A program made the position numbers and the translations under genes. Under the pieces are notes generated by a model. That model saw nothing but the letters and a program-made list of their open reading frames with translations. It did no database searches and was not told the origin of the DNA. From Jannaschia formosa (lineage in GTDB: Bacteria; Pseudomonadota; Alphaproteobacteria; Rhodobacterales; Rhodobacteraceae), in NCBI RefSeq assembly GCF_003340555.1, contig NZ_QPLJ01000007.1, positions 62,001 through 126,000 of the forward strand: a stretch of DNA of 64,000 nt, given 5' to 3'. Shown piece by piece: positions 1 through 7,476 of this stretch (its first letter is position 1; every line of letters begins with the position of its first letter).

Positions 1-1406
1 AGGTTGAGGAGGCTCCAGGCGTCGTCCGGCCCGAAGGTGAAGGTCCGCCGCCGCTGGCCCAGCAGCCCGGCCCAGTGAACCGCGAGAAACGTGACGTGGA
101 ACGAGACCGCGACCAGCCAGAAGGCGATCTCGCCGATGCGGAAGAAGCGCCGCCGCCCCGTCAGGTGCGGCAGCCAGTAGTAGAGCCCCGCAAGCATCGG
201 AAAGACGAAGCCCCCGACCAGGACGTAATGCAGGTGCGCCACGATGAAGTGGGTGTCGTGGACCTGCCAGTCGAAGGGGACGACCGCGACCATGACGCCC
301 GTCAGCCCGCCGATGACGAAGGTGGCGAAGAAGGATAGCAGCCACAGCATCGGCAGGCGCAGCGCCGGCCGGCCCTTCCAGAGCGTGCCGATCCAGGCGA
401 AGATCTGCACTGCCGTGGGCACCGCGACCAGCGTCGATGCGGCCGAGAAGAAGGCCAGTCCCATATGGGGAATGCCGGTGGTGAACATGTGGTGCACCCA
501 GAGCCCGAAGCTCAGCACCCCCAGCGACACAGCGGCCGCCACGATCCAGCCGTAGCCCAGAAGCGTCGTGCGCGCGAGCACGGGCAGGACGGTCGAGACG
601 ATGCCCGCCGCGGGCAGGAAGATGATGTAGACCTCGGGGTGCCCGAACAGCCAGAAGAGGTGCTGCCAGAGCAGGCTGTCGCCGCCTTCCGCGACCTGGA
701 AGAAGGGCATGCCGAAGGCGCGCTCGAGCTCCAGCAGGATCGAGCCGAGGATGAGCGGCGGAAATCCCGTCAGGATCATCACCGCCGTGACCAGCGCGTA
801 CCACCCGAAGATCGGCATCCGGTCGAGCGACATGCCCGGCGCGCGGCAGCGCAGCACCGTCACCGTGATCTCGACCGCGGCGCAGATGGCCGAGATCTCG
901 ACGAAGGTGATCCCGATCAGCCAGAAATCCGTGTTGATCCCGGGCGCGTAGATCGGGCCGGTGAGGGGCGGGTACATGAACCAGCCGCCATCCGGCGCGA
1001 TCCCGGCCAGCAGCGCGAAGATCAGCATCGCGCCCCCGAAGGCGTAGCACCAGAAGCCGTAGGCGGTGAGGCGCGGGAAGGCGAGGTCGCGCGAGCCCAG
1101 AAGCTTCGGCAGCAGGTAGACCGCGACCCCCTCGAAGAGCGGGATCGCGAACAGGAACATCATGATGGTGCCATGCATCGTGAAGACCTGCGCATAGACC
1201 TCCGGCCCCATGAAGGCCGAGCGCGGCGAGGCGAGCTGCGCGCGGATCAGCATGGCGAGGATGCCGCCGATCACGAAGTAGAGGGCCGCGACGAACAGGA
1301 ACATGCGGCCCAGATCCGTATGGTTCACGGTCGTCAGCCAGCCGCGCCAGCCCGGCTCGGAGGCCCAGACCCGCCCGAGCGCCTTGTGCAGGCGGATTGC
1401 GCTCAT
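1..1406 (-). CDS. Heme-copper oxidase subunit I of the second, CuA-less oxidase (partial, C-terminus off window)
   Basis: Integral membrane catalytic subunit of a terminal oxidase that reduces O2 at a heme/CuB centre; 468 residues are visible and the gene runs off the left edge. Seen in the translation: the low-spin heme ligand region FTMHGTIMMF, the cross-linked His-Tyr motif FGHPEVYI, the CuB pair WVHHMFTTG, and the heme-ligand segment THFIVAHLHYVLVGG. The ATG overlaps the stop of the subunit II gene by four bases, so the two are translationally coupled. The motifs are those of A-family oxidases. Residues matching the E. coli bo3 quinol site (Arg71, Asp75, His98) do not look conserved by hand alignment, although the partner subunit lacks CuA. 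The electron donor therefore stays open. Confidence 0.93.
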   Translation of the reverse strand, partial: MSAIRLHKALGRVWASEPGWRGWLTTVNHTDLGRMFLFVAALYFVIGGILAMLIRAQLASPRSAFMGPEVYAQVFTMHGTIMMFLFAIPLFEGVAVYLLPKLLGSRDLAFPRLTAYGFWCYAFGGAMLIFALLAGIAPDGGWFMYPPLTGPIYAPGINTDFWLIGITFVEISAICAAVEITVTVLRCRAPGMSLDRMPIFGWYALVTAVMILTGFPPLILGSILLELERAFGMPFFQVAEGGDSLLWQHLFWLFGHPEVYIIFLPAAGIVSTVLPVLARTTLLGYGWIVAAAVSLGVLSFGLWVHHMFTTGIPHMGLAFFSAASTLVAVPTAVQIFAWIGTLWKGRPALRLPMLWLLSFFATFVIGGLTGVMVAVVPFDWQVHDTHFIVAHLHYVLVGGFVFPMLAGLYYWLPHLTGRRRFFRIGEIAFWLVAVSFHVTFLAVHWAGLLGQRRRTFTFGPDDAWSLLN

Positions 1407-2017
1407 GTCGGCGCGTCCGCCAGGAAGGCCCGCCATGCCTCGGGATCGTGGGCCCTCACGATGAAGCCGTGCCCCAGATAGCCCGGCCCGTTATATTCCG
1501 AGCTCGCCCCCGCATAGTCGCCCGGCGCCCAGGCCTCGAGGCGCAACACGTTCACATGGCCGGGAATGGCGTCGATCTTGCCGGCCAGGCGCGGCGCCCA
1601 GAAGCTGTGGATCACGTCCTCCGTGGTGATCCGGACGTCCACGGGACGGCCGGCAGGGATGTGCAGAACGCCACGGGTCACGCGGCCCGGCGCGTCGTCG
1701 TAGGTGAACCGCCAATCCCACTGCCGCGCCACCGCGCCGACGCCGACCACCTCGGGCGCGGGCCGGGGCAGCAGCCGCTCCCCCACCCAGAGCGCGGAGG
1801 CGAGCAGCGCCGCCAGGACGGTCAGCGGGAAGCCCAGCCCGAGCCCGAGGATCCAGACGCGCTCGCGCCTCGCCCCGGCTCCGGCCTCGGCCCCGCTTTC
1901 GCGGAAGGCCAGCAGCAGGAGCGCCATGACGAGGACGAAGATGGCGCCGCCCCCCGCGAGCATGATCCACCAGAGACGGGCGATCGTCTCCGCCGCCGGA
2001 CCCGCCGGATCGAGCAT
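1403..2017 (-). CDS. Oxidase subunit II lacking the CuA cysteines (quinol-oxidase-like)
   Basis: Membrane-anchored subunit with a cupredoxin-fold periplasmic domain: two hydrophobic segments (IMLAGGGAIFVLVMALLLL and a second one), then the domain with DVIHSFWAPRLAGKIDAIPG. Where CuA subunits have GQCAELCG this protein reads GASSEYNGPGY, so both cysteine ligands are gone. That is the pattern of CyoA-type quinol oxidase subunits. The first in-frame ATG (MLDPAG) gives 204 residues. An in-frame lipobox-like LAGC lies just upstream with no ATG, GTG or TTG before it, so the annotated start may be too short or the upstream signal may be frameshifted or started unusually. The gene is divergent from the DUF2231 gene, whose ribosome site lies in the same short gap, and overlaps subunit I by ATGA. 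Confidence 0.85.
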   Translation of the reverse strand: MLDPAGPAAETIARLWWIMLAGGGAIFVLVMALLLLAFRESGAEAGAGARRERVWILGLGLGFPLTVLAALLASALWVGERLLPRPAPEVVGVGAVARQWDWRFTYDDAPGRVTRGVLHIPAGRPVDVRITTEDVIHSFWAPRLAGKIDAIPGHVNVLRLEAWAPGDYAGASSEYNGPGYLGHGFIVRAHDPEAWRAFLADAPT

Positions 2018-2092
2018 CGAGAAGGCCCCCTCGCAACCGGCCAGAGCCGCCGGCGTTGAGACCCAGACAAGCTGGCGCGGAAAGGAGATCCG

Positions 2093-2608
2093 ATGGCACG
2101 CAAATCGGTGCGCAAACGGATAGAGGAACTCCAGGATCCGATCGAGGAACACCCGGGATACGAGGAGACCGAGTCGCGGGTCGGGCTGTGGGGCCATCCG
2201 CTCCACGCGATGAGCGTCGCCTTCCCCGTCGCGCTGACCTTCTGCACCTTCGGGGCGGATGCGCTCTACTGGCTCTCCGGGGAGCCGTTCTGGGCCAAGG
2301 CCGCGCTCTGGGCGGCCGGGACCGCCTTCCTCTTCGGGCTCGCCGCCGCGGCTACCGGCACGGCGGAGATCCTGCTGGTGCCGGGCATCCGCATCCGCGC
2401 GGCCGCCTGGACCCATTTCGTCATCGCCGTGCTGCTGCTGGCGCTGCTCGGGGCGAACTGGGGCTATCGCCTCTACGGCTGGGAGACGGCGGTGCTGCCC
2501 TACGGCCTGCTCCTGTCGGGCTTCAACACCGTCGTCGTGATGGTGACGGGCTGGCATGGGGGCGCGCTCGTCTTCCATTACCGCCTCGGCACGTCGAAAG
2601 GCAGCTGA
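2093..2608 (+). CDS. DUF2231 family membrane protein
   Basis: A 171-residue protein with a charged N-terminal segment (about 30 residues), then the DUF2231 hallmark GHPLHAMSVAFPVALTF and four hydrophobic segments ending in GWHGGALVFHYRLG. The family is a four-helix membrane protein of unknown role, often found near respiratory or redox genes; a heme or small-molecule role has been guessed but is not established. AAAGGAG at about 2081-2087 is a good ribosome site for the ATG. It is transcribed divergently from the CuA-less oxidase genes, and its last 31 bases overlap the end of the convergent CopD/HemJ-like gene. Function is inferred only from context. Confidence 0.8.
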   Translation: MARKSVRKRIEELQDPIEEHPGYEETESRVGLWGHPLHAMSVAFPVALTFCTFGADALYWLSGEPFWAKAALWAAGTAFLFGLAAAATGTAEILLVPGIRIRAAAWTHFVIAVLLLALLGANWGYRLYGWETAVLPYGLLLSGFNTVVVMVTGWHGGALVFHYRLGTSKGS

Positions 2609-3090
2609 ACGTCCCGCGGCGCGACCAGCCAGTCCGGAAACGGAATCTCTCCCGGATCGGGTTTCGCGAGCACCAGCGCCAGGATGGCCAGGATCGGCAA
2701 CGACAGCAGCAGCGTCGGCACCAGCGGCCTGGGCGGCTCGTGCGCCTGGGGTTGTTCGGCCACCGCCGAGATCGTGTGCCCGACCCAGGCGTGGGACACC
2801 ACCAGGAGCGCCACGAAGATCAGCTTGGCGAACATCCAGGGCACGAAGGCCTCGCGCAGGAACACCAGAAGCGCTCCGGACGCGATCGCCAGAACGGCGG
2901 CAGGCGTGATCACGAAGATGTAGCCGTAATGCGTCGCGCGGCGGACGCGGCCGTAATCCGACTGGCTGATGGCCCGGTCGTGCCGGGACAACATCAACGG
3001 CAGCGCGAAGAGACCCGCGCACCACAGCACCAGCATCGAGATGTGCAGCGCCTTGAGATGCGCCGTCGCGGGCGACAGCCAGTCGATCAA
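2578..3090 (-). CDS. CopD/HemJ-like membrane protein
   Basis: About 170 residues with four hydrophobic segments. The N-terminal HLKALHISMLVLWCAGLFAL and the following segment resemble the HemJ (protoporphyrinogen oxidase)/CopD superfamily, in which the histidine of the first helix and residues of the R.HYGY segment are conserved. The preceding gene's TGA overlaps a TTG (TTGA), with AGGGGACGG just upstream, which sets the start at 3090; a longer upstream frame has no homology-like sequence. It lies between a CtaG-like gene and the second oxidase, so a job in heme or copper supply to that oxidase is plausible. HemJ versus CopD identity cannot be settled here. Confidence 0.72.
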   Translation of the reverse strand: MIDWLSPATAHLKALHISMLVLWCAGLFALPLMLSRHDRAISQSDYGRVRRATHYGYIFVITPAAVLAIASGALLVFLREAFVPWMFAKLIFVALLVVSHAWVGHTISAVAEQPQAHEPPRPLVPTLLLSLPILAILALVLAKPDPGEIPFPDWLVAPRDVQLPFDVPRR

Positions 3091-3800
3091 ACCGTCCCCT
3101 CCGTCAGCCCGCGCCAGCCCCGGCGCATGATCAGGGCGGCCCAGGCGAGGAACGGGATACCGGCCGGAATCCACATCAGCAGCCCGCCGAGCTGCTGGTC
3201 GCGCAGGGGCGTCAGGTCCCATTCGAAGGGCGCGAGCGCATGCGCCTCATAGAGCGGCCCCGGCGCCAGCGTCAGCAGCGCGCCCAGCAGGGCCATCTGC
3301 ATCCAGGAAACGAAGATCAGCGCGAGCGCCGGACCCACGGGCCGACCCGGCGGGAGCACCGCGCGCCAGAAGGCGGTGAAGGCCCAGAGCAGCGAGAGCT
3401 GCATCGCCCAATAGGCAGGCACCCATGACAGGGCGAGATCGTAGGCCGCCGGCAGGTGCCACGCCCAGAGTATCAGCGTCGAGGCGAGAAGGGCGACGCT
3501 GCCCGCGCGCGGCACCCCCGCGGGCCAGGCCCGCGCCAGGAGCGGCGCCGCGACGCCGATCAGCAGGACATGGTGGACGACCCGCGCCGAGAACAGCGCG
3601 GCCGAAAGCGCGCAGAGAGGCGAGACGAAGGCCAGGACCAGCGCGGCGACCGCCAGCAGCCCCGAGCGGGAGCGCCTGAGCCAGAAACCGAGCGCCCCCA
3701 GGGCCAGGAGAAGCACCGGATCGAGGTTCCAGCGCAGCCAGAGCTCCGCCGGAACCGGCGCGGGGCCGCAATAGATCGTGTTCCAGGTCTCCGGCATCAT
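3087..3800 (-). CDS. CtaG-like cytochrome c oxidase assembly protein (caa3_CtaG family)
   Basis: About 237 residues and six to seven membrane segments. It shows the family marks ILWAWHLPAAYDLAL and, near the C-terminus, PLRDQQLGGLLMWIPAGI, matching PLQDQQLAGLIMWVPCCA of the other copy at 6200-7051. CtaG proteins of this family support copper-centre assembly of caa3-type oxidases. Start at the first ATG of a tandem ATGATG with GGAG nearby; a longer frame runs upstream but its sequence is low in family signal. It overlaps the CopD/HemJ-like gene by TTGA. A second assembly factor beside the second oxidase suggests each oxidase has its own. Confidence 0.85.
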   Translation of the reverse strand: MMPETWNTIYCGPAPVPAELWLRWNLDPVLLLALGALGFWLRRSRSGLLAVAALVLAFVSPLCALSAALFSARVVHHVLLIGVAAPLLARAWPAGVPRAGSVALLASTLILWAWHLPAAYDLALSWVPAYWAMQLSLLWAFTAFWRAVLPPGRPVGPALALIFVSWMQMALLGALLTLAPGPLYEAHALAPFEWDLTPLRDQQLGGLLMWIPAGIPFLAWAALIMRRGWRGLTEGTV

Positions 3801-4084
3801 CGCGGCGTCTCCGCGCTTCGGCGGATCATCGGCTTCGGCCGAATGGCATCGCGGCGAGAAGGCCGTGGGTCCCGTCCCGGCCCCGAAAGGCCCGGTTCGA
3901 CCCGCCGGCATGCGCCGCCCGATCCTCCGTCATGGCCGCGGCCCGGCCCCGCCCGACGACCCGTCGTCGCGAAGGGTCCTGGGGGAGGCACGTCCGAGGC
4001 TTCCTGTGTCGAAAGGACCTGGCGCCGGATGGCGCAGGGGCCGGTGAACGGGTGGATGAACACGACTCTCGCTCGTCCCGCGCG
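3801..4084. other. Non-coding gap with a 7-bp perfect inverted repeat
   Basis: This 284-base stretch has no frame that looks like a real protein; the open frames are arginine-, proline- and glycine-rich shadows. It contains a perfect inverted repeat, CGACGAC-CC-GTCGTCG, at 3954-3969, which could be a transcript end for the small gene at 4085-4219 or an operator for the CtaG-like gene. No T-run follows on either strand, so the role is unclear. Confidence 0.4.
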
Positions 4085-4219
4085 TCAGGCGAAGGCCATG
4101 TGGATCGCCGCGAGCGCGGTCAGGACGGAGCCGGCGCTCACCGCGGCCCACCCGCGCGTGACGACGGCGGCAGTTATCCCCGCCTTCGCCCCCTTCGGAA
4201 TTCGATCGGCCTGCGGCAT
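4085..4219 (-). CDS. Small single-helix membrane protein, 44 residues
   Basis: A short gene recognised by its ribosome site and composition. On the minus strand GGAGG lies about eight bases before the ATG at 4219, and the frame encodes a basic N-terminus (MPQADRIPKGAKAG) followed by a hydrophobic stretch (about residues 15-43) ending in TALAAIHMAFA. One membrane helix with the N-terminus inside is likely. Small single-helix subunits occur in aa3 and cbb3 oxidases, and this gene sits between oxidase-associated genes, so an accessory subunit is possible. No family is recognised and the function is unknown. Confidence 0.55.
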   Translation of the reverse strand: MPQADRIPKGAKAGITAAVVTRGWAAVSAGSVLTALAAIHMAFA

Positions 4220-4405
4220 GGTTGCGTCCTCCAAGGCGGTCCTTGCCGCGCAGGACACGCCATCCGCCTCCGCGCCCGCGACTCCTGCGCTCCATTAGGA
4301 AACGGTGGCGACCTGAAGCGGTTCCCGGTGGCGGACGCCGTAGGAGAAATTACTGCGGGCGCCGGGGCCCGCGCAACTTGCCTCGCCGAGGATGATGGCG
4401 TCCCG

Positions 4406-4837
4406 TCAGATCGCGAGGAGCGGCAAGCCGGTCTCCGGGTCGGTGCGACGCCGCAGGTGGTCGGGTGCGACCGTGACGAGGACCTCGAGCGTCGGATGGA
4501 CGCGGCCCTCGAGGAGGTGGCCGCCATAGGCGCGCCCGTCCCGCTTCGACACGACGATATGGGGATGCAGCTTCACCTCGTCGCCCATGACGGCGAAGTC
4601 CCCGACCAGCGTGGCGACCTCGACCTGCTCGTCGAGGACGGTGCGGACGTAGTCCTTCTTCTGGAAGTCGAAGAAGCCGAGCACCACCGACGAGAAGGCG
4701 CCGAGGCCGGTGAAGCGCCCGGCGGTCACATCATGGGCCCGGGCGAAGGCGAGGAGGCTCTCGACCGCCTCGTCCCCGTCGTCGAGGGCCACCACGAAGG
4801 ACGTCTCGCCCCGGGCATCGAGTTTCTTGCTGCGCAT
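4406..4837 (-). CDS. PPC/DUF296 domain protein
   Basis: A 143-residue single-domain protein. It shows the PPC/DUF296 fold marks: an N-terminal strand SFVVALDDGDEAVESLLAFA, the central GRFTGLGAFSSVVLGFF, and the LHPHIVVS...GGHLLEG segment whose histidines (H.H and GGHL) form a possible metal site in bacterial members. The plant homologues are AT-hook DNA-binding proteins; the bacterial ones are free-standing trimers of unknown role, and no AT-hook is present here. Start chosen at 4837 because GGGAGG precedes that ATG at a good distance; another ATG 15 bases upstream would overlap the ribosome site. Confidence 0.85.
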   Translation of the reverse strand: MRSKKLDARGETSFVVALDDGDEAVESLLAFARAHDVTAGRFTGLGAFSSVVLGFFDFQKKDYVRTVLDEQVEVATLVGDFAVMGDEVKLHPHIVVSKRDGRAYGGHLLEGRVHPTLEVLVTVAPDHLRRRTDPETGLPLLAI

Positions 4838-4917
4838 CGCCGGTCCTCCCATGATCCGAGCCTCTGCCCGGAAACAATGACCGAGCCGGAGAAATCGTTC
4901 CCTGGGGACGGGGCGCC

Positions 4918-5874
4918 TCAGTCGGGCCGATGCGACGATGCCGGGCCTCCGGCTCGCGCCTCCGCCGAGGCAGGCGCGCCGCCCCCCTCGCTTGCCTGCG
5001 GGGCCGCGGCGGGCGGACCGTCTCCGAGGGCGTAGAGATAGGCGGCCATGTCGCGGGCGACCGGCTCCGCGACGCCGAGATCCGGCATCGCGCTGAGCGG
5101 ATCCACGGCCTGCGGGTCCATGATCCAGCGCACCATCGCCTCCGGCCGGTTGGGCAGGACGCCGGCGATGTAGCGCCGTTCGCCCGCCTCGCCCAGCGGC
5201 GGGCCGACGCGCAGGTCGGATGTCCCGACGACGCCGGGGATCACGTGGCAGGATCGGCAGCCATGCAGCCGCATCGCCATCCGCCCGCGCTCCGGGTCGG
5301 CATCCGCGAGGACGTTGGGGCCGATGGACGGAGCGGCCTCCCCGTCGGGCGGCGGCAGGGCACCCGCCTCGGAGAGCAGGGAACGATACTCCGCGGGGGA
5401 CAGCGTCGGCAGCGCCTCGACCAGTGCCGTGAGCCGCCACATCTCGGCCTCGGTGAGCCGGAACCGCCAGGAGGGCATGCCGCTCATCTTCAGGCCGTCG
5501 CGGATGAACCAGAAGATTTCCCCGGGGGGACGTTCCCGCGCGGCGGCGACGAGGTTGGGAGGGGCCGGAACCATGCCCAGGGCGAAGGGGGCGGGCGGCA
5601 GGCCCGGCGCGCCGTGGCAGGTCGCGCAATGCGTCTGGAACAGGGCCGCGTCCTCCGCCGCCGCCTCGGGCCGCCAGTCCTCGGGCAGTTCGACCTCCGA
5701 GGCGTCCGCTGCCACCACCGCGTCGCGCACGAGGCCCAGGCCGCGATAGAGCCAAGGCGGATGCTGGCGCGCGGCGGAGAGGTCGTGGAACCCGCCGAGC
5801 ACGAACGCGCCCGCCCCGGCGAGGACGAGGGTGACGGCGGCCGTGACCGCGATGAGGCGCAGCCGTCCGCTCAT
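4918..5874 (-). CDS. Diheme c-type cytochrome
   Basis: A 318-residue exported electron carrier. The N-terminal hydrophobic segment (about residues 5-28) is a signal anchor. Two heme c motifs are present: HCATCH at about residue 82-87 and GCRSCH in the second half. The second domain (HGCRSCHVIPGV... VDPLSAMPDLGV) closely matches the whole neighbouring monoheme cytochrome, including an AMPDLG segment whose Met is a likely heme ligand. The start ATG overlaps the stop of that gene. Last gene of the caa3 operon. The Ala/Gly/Pro-rich C-terminal tail (about the last 30 residues) is probably disordered. It could pass electrons to the caa3 oxidase from the dehydrogenases encoded next door. Confidence 0.9.
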   Translation of the reverse strand: MSGRLRLIAVTAAVTLVLAGAGAFVLGGFHDLSAARQHPPWLYRGLGLVRDAVVAADASEVELPEDWRPEAAAEDAALFQTHCATCHGAPGLPPAPFALGMVPAPPNLVAAARERPPGEIFWFIRDGLKMSGMPSWRFRLTEAEMWRLTALVEALPTLSPAEYRSLLSEAGALPPPDGEAAPSIGPNVLADADPERGRMAMRLHGCRSCHVIPGVVGTSDLRVGPPLGEAGERRYIAGVLPNRPEAMVRWIMDPQAVDPLSAMPDLGVAEPVARDMAAYLYALGDGPPAAAPQASEGGGAPASAEARAGGPASSHRPD

Positions 5875-6203
5875 CGCTCGCCCGCCGCATGGAGATAGAC
5901 CGCAAGCCGCCGGGCCTCCTCCGGCGAGAGGCCCAGATCGGGCATGGCCGAGAGCGGGTCGACTTCCTGCGGGTCGGCGATGAAGCGGGCGAGCCCCTCG
6001 AGCGTGTTCGGGATGACGCCGGCCACGTAGACCTGCCGCGCCATCGCGTCGAGCGGCGGACCGGTGCGGCCATCGGCGCCCGGGACGCCGGGGATGACGT
6101 GGCAGGTCCCGCAGCCGTGCCGGGCGATCAGGGCGCGGGCGGCCTCCTCCGCATCGGCCGGAGCCGGGGCGGCCAGCGCGGCAAGGATGAGCACGGCCCT
6201 CAC
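5871..6203 (-). CDS. Small monoheme c-type cytochrome
   Basis: A 110-residue periplasmic cytochrome. GTG start at 6203 gives a clean signal peptide (MRAVLILAALAAPAPADA), then the heme site GCGTCH and a distal AMPDLG segment with the likely Met ligand. The GTG overlaps the CtaG stop (GTGA), and the gene's own stop overlaps the next ATG. The mature sequence is plainly related to the second domain of the downstream diheme cytochrome, which suggests local duplication and fusion. Likely role: electron donor or shuttle to the caa3 oxidase. Confidence 0.88.
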   Translation of the reverse strand: MRAVLILAALAAPAPADAEEAARALIARHGCGTCHVIPGVPGADGRTGPPLDAMARQVYVAGVIPNTLEGLARFIADPQEVDPLSAMPDLGLSPEEARRLAVYLHAAGER

Positions 6204-7051
6204 GGCGACCGCTCCGAGCGGGCCTCGAGGTCGCGCAGGAGGGCTGCCACGATGGCCACGGCCGCGCCGACGAGGACCGCGCAGCACGGCACCCACATGA
6301 TGAGCCCGGCCAGTTGCTGGTCCTGCAGGGGTGACAACCCCCAGGCGCCGCCCTCGTAGACCGGATACCAGAGCGTGCGCGAGGTGGTCAGAAGGGCCGC
6401 GAGCGCGCAGGACTGGACGGCGGTCGCGAACACGGCGAGCAGCGCGCGGGCGCGGCCCTCGCCTCGGGAGGGCTCGATCACGGCGGACCAGAACAGGAGC
6501 GCCGCCGCCAGGAACGACGCGTGCTGGAGGACGTGCAGGCGGAGGTCGAGTACGGCCGCCTGGTGCAGTGGCGGGGCGTGCCAGACCCAGAGCGTGACGA
6601 AGTAGACGGCCCAGGCCCCGGCGGGGGTCGACGCGACGCGCCACAGGGCCCCGATCGGTCCGCGCGCCGGGACGCTGCGCCATCGCGCCGGCAGCACCCA
6701 GAGCAGAGCGAGGCCCGGCCGGCCGAGCACGAGGAGCGGCGCGGCCAGGAGCATGAGCCCGAAATGCTGGATCATGTGCGCCGACAGGAGCCGGTCCGCC
6801 GCCCGGTCGAGCGGCGACAGCAGGAGCATGGCGGCGAGCGCGAGGCCGGCGGCGAACAGCGCCGCCCGGGTCCGCGTGACGCCGCGCCACGCCCCCGCCT
6901 GGCGGCGCAGGCGCATGAGGCCGGCGAGATAGAGCGTGCCCGCCGCGAGGATTGCCGCGGCGGCGAGAAGGTCCGGGCCCACGGCCGCGCCGCCGTCATG
7001 CGCCATGGCCGGGCCGGTGGAGAGGAGGAGCAGGGGAAGGGCATGTCTCAT
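6200..7051 (-). CDS. ctaG: Cytochrome c oxidase assembly factor, caa3_CtaG family
   Basis: A 283-residue polytopic protein with an N-terminal signal-like segment (MRHALPLLLLSTGPAMAH) and about seven membrane helices. Family features include LLSAHMIQHFGLMLLAAPL, TLWVWHAPPLHQAAV and PLQDQQLAGLIMWVPCC; the conserved histidines and Met are thought to handle copper in this family. It overlaps the 139-residue membrane protein gene upstream by ATGA and the cytochrome gene downstream by GTGA, in the middle of the caa3 operon. The ctaG symbol refers to the Bacillus-type CtaG, not to the Cox11 protein that some alphaproteobacteria also call CtaG. Confidence 0.9.
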   Translation of the reverse strand: MRHALPLLLLSTGPAMAHDGGAAVGPDLLAAAAILAAGTLYLAGLMRLRRQAGAWRGVTRTRAALFAAGLALAAMLLLSPLDRAADRLLSAHMIQHFGLMLLAAPLLVLGRPGLALLWVLPARWRSVPARGPIGALWRVASTPAGAWAVYFVTLWVWHAPPLHQAAVLDLRLHVLQHASFLAAALLFWSAVIEPSRGEGRARALLAVFATAVQSCALAALLTTSRTLWYPVYEGGAWGLSPLQDQQLAGLIMWVPCCAVLVGAAVAIVAALLRDLEARSERSP

Positions 7052-7467
7052 CGGTCGATCCCCGCGCAGACAGAAAGCCAGAAGGACGCGCCGTATTCGA
7101 TGGCGATGCCGGTCAGGGCCGCGGCGCAGAGCATGAGCCCGACCAGCGCCATCATCCGCAGCCGGCCCTCCGAGCGCTCCGAGCGGACCCGGCCCGAGCG
7201 GCGCAGGGCATGCAGTGCGGCCCAGGCCCCGACCATGCAGAGGCCTGTCGAGACGACCGTGAGCAGATGGTAGGGCCAGCGTGTCCCGAGGTCGCAGAGC
7301 CAGGGCACCATCGCGTAGCCGATCCCCTGATGCAGCGCCCAGGCCGCCGGGCCGCAGACCCAGCCGAGCCAGGGCGTCAGCGCCTCGCGCCCCTCCTGCG
7401 CGGCGCGCACCTTCTCGCGTCCGTCCTTCGGGCTCGTGTCGCGTCCGAGGTGGAAGATGTCCGGCAT
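7048..7467 (-). CDS. Oxidase-operon membrane protein of unknown function, 139 residues
   Basis: A charged N-terminus of about 25 residues is followed by four hydrophobic segments (WLGWVCGPAAWALHQGIG, a Trp/Tyr-containing second, MMALVGLMLCAAALTG and a final YGASFWLSVCAG). The start ATG has no competing upstream codon. It lies nine bases after the subunit III gene and overlaps ctaG by ATGA, so it is part of the caa3 transcript. Four-helix small proteins in this position are common in oxidase operons and are sometimes called subunit IV-like, but no established family is recognised with certainty. Confidence 0.7.
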   Translation of the reverse strand: MPDIFHLGRDTSPKDGREKVRAAQEGREALTPWLGWVCGPAAWALHQGIGYAMVPWLCDLGTRWPYHLLTVVSTGLCMVGAWAALHALRRSGRVRSERSEGRLRMMALVGLMLCAAALTGIAIEYGASFWLSVCAGIDR

Positions 7468-7476
7468 CGCCCGCCC

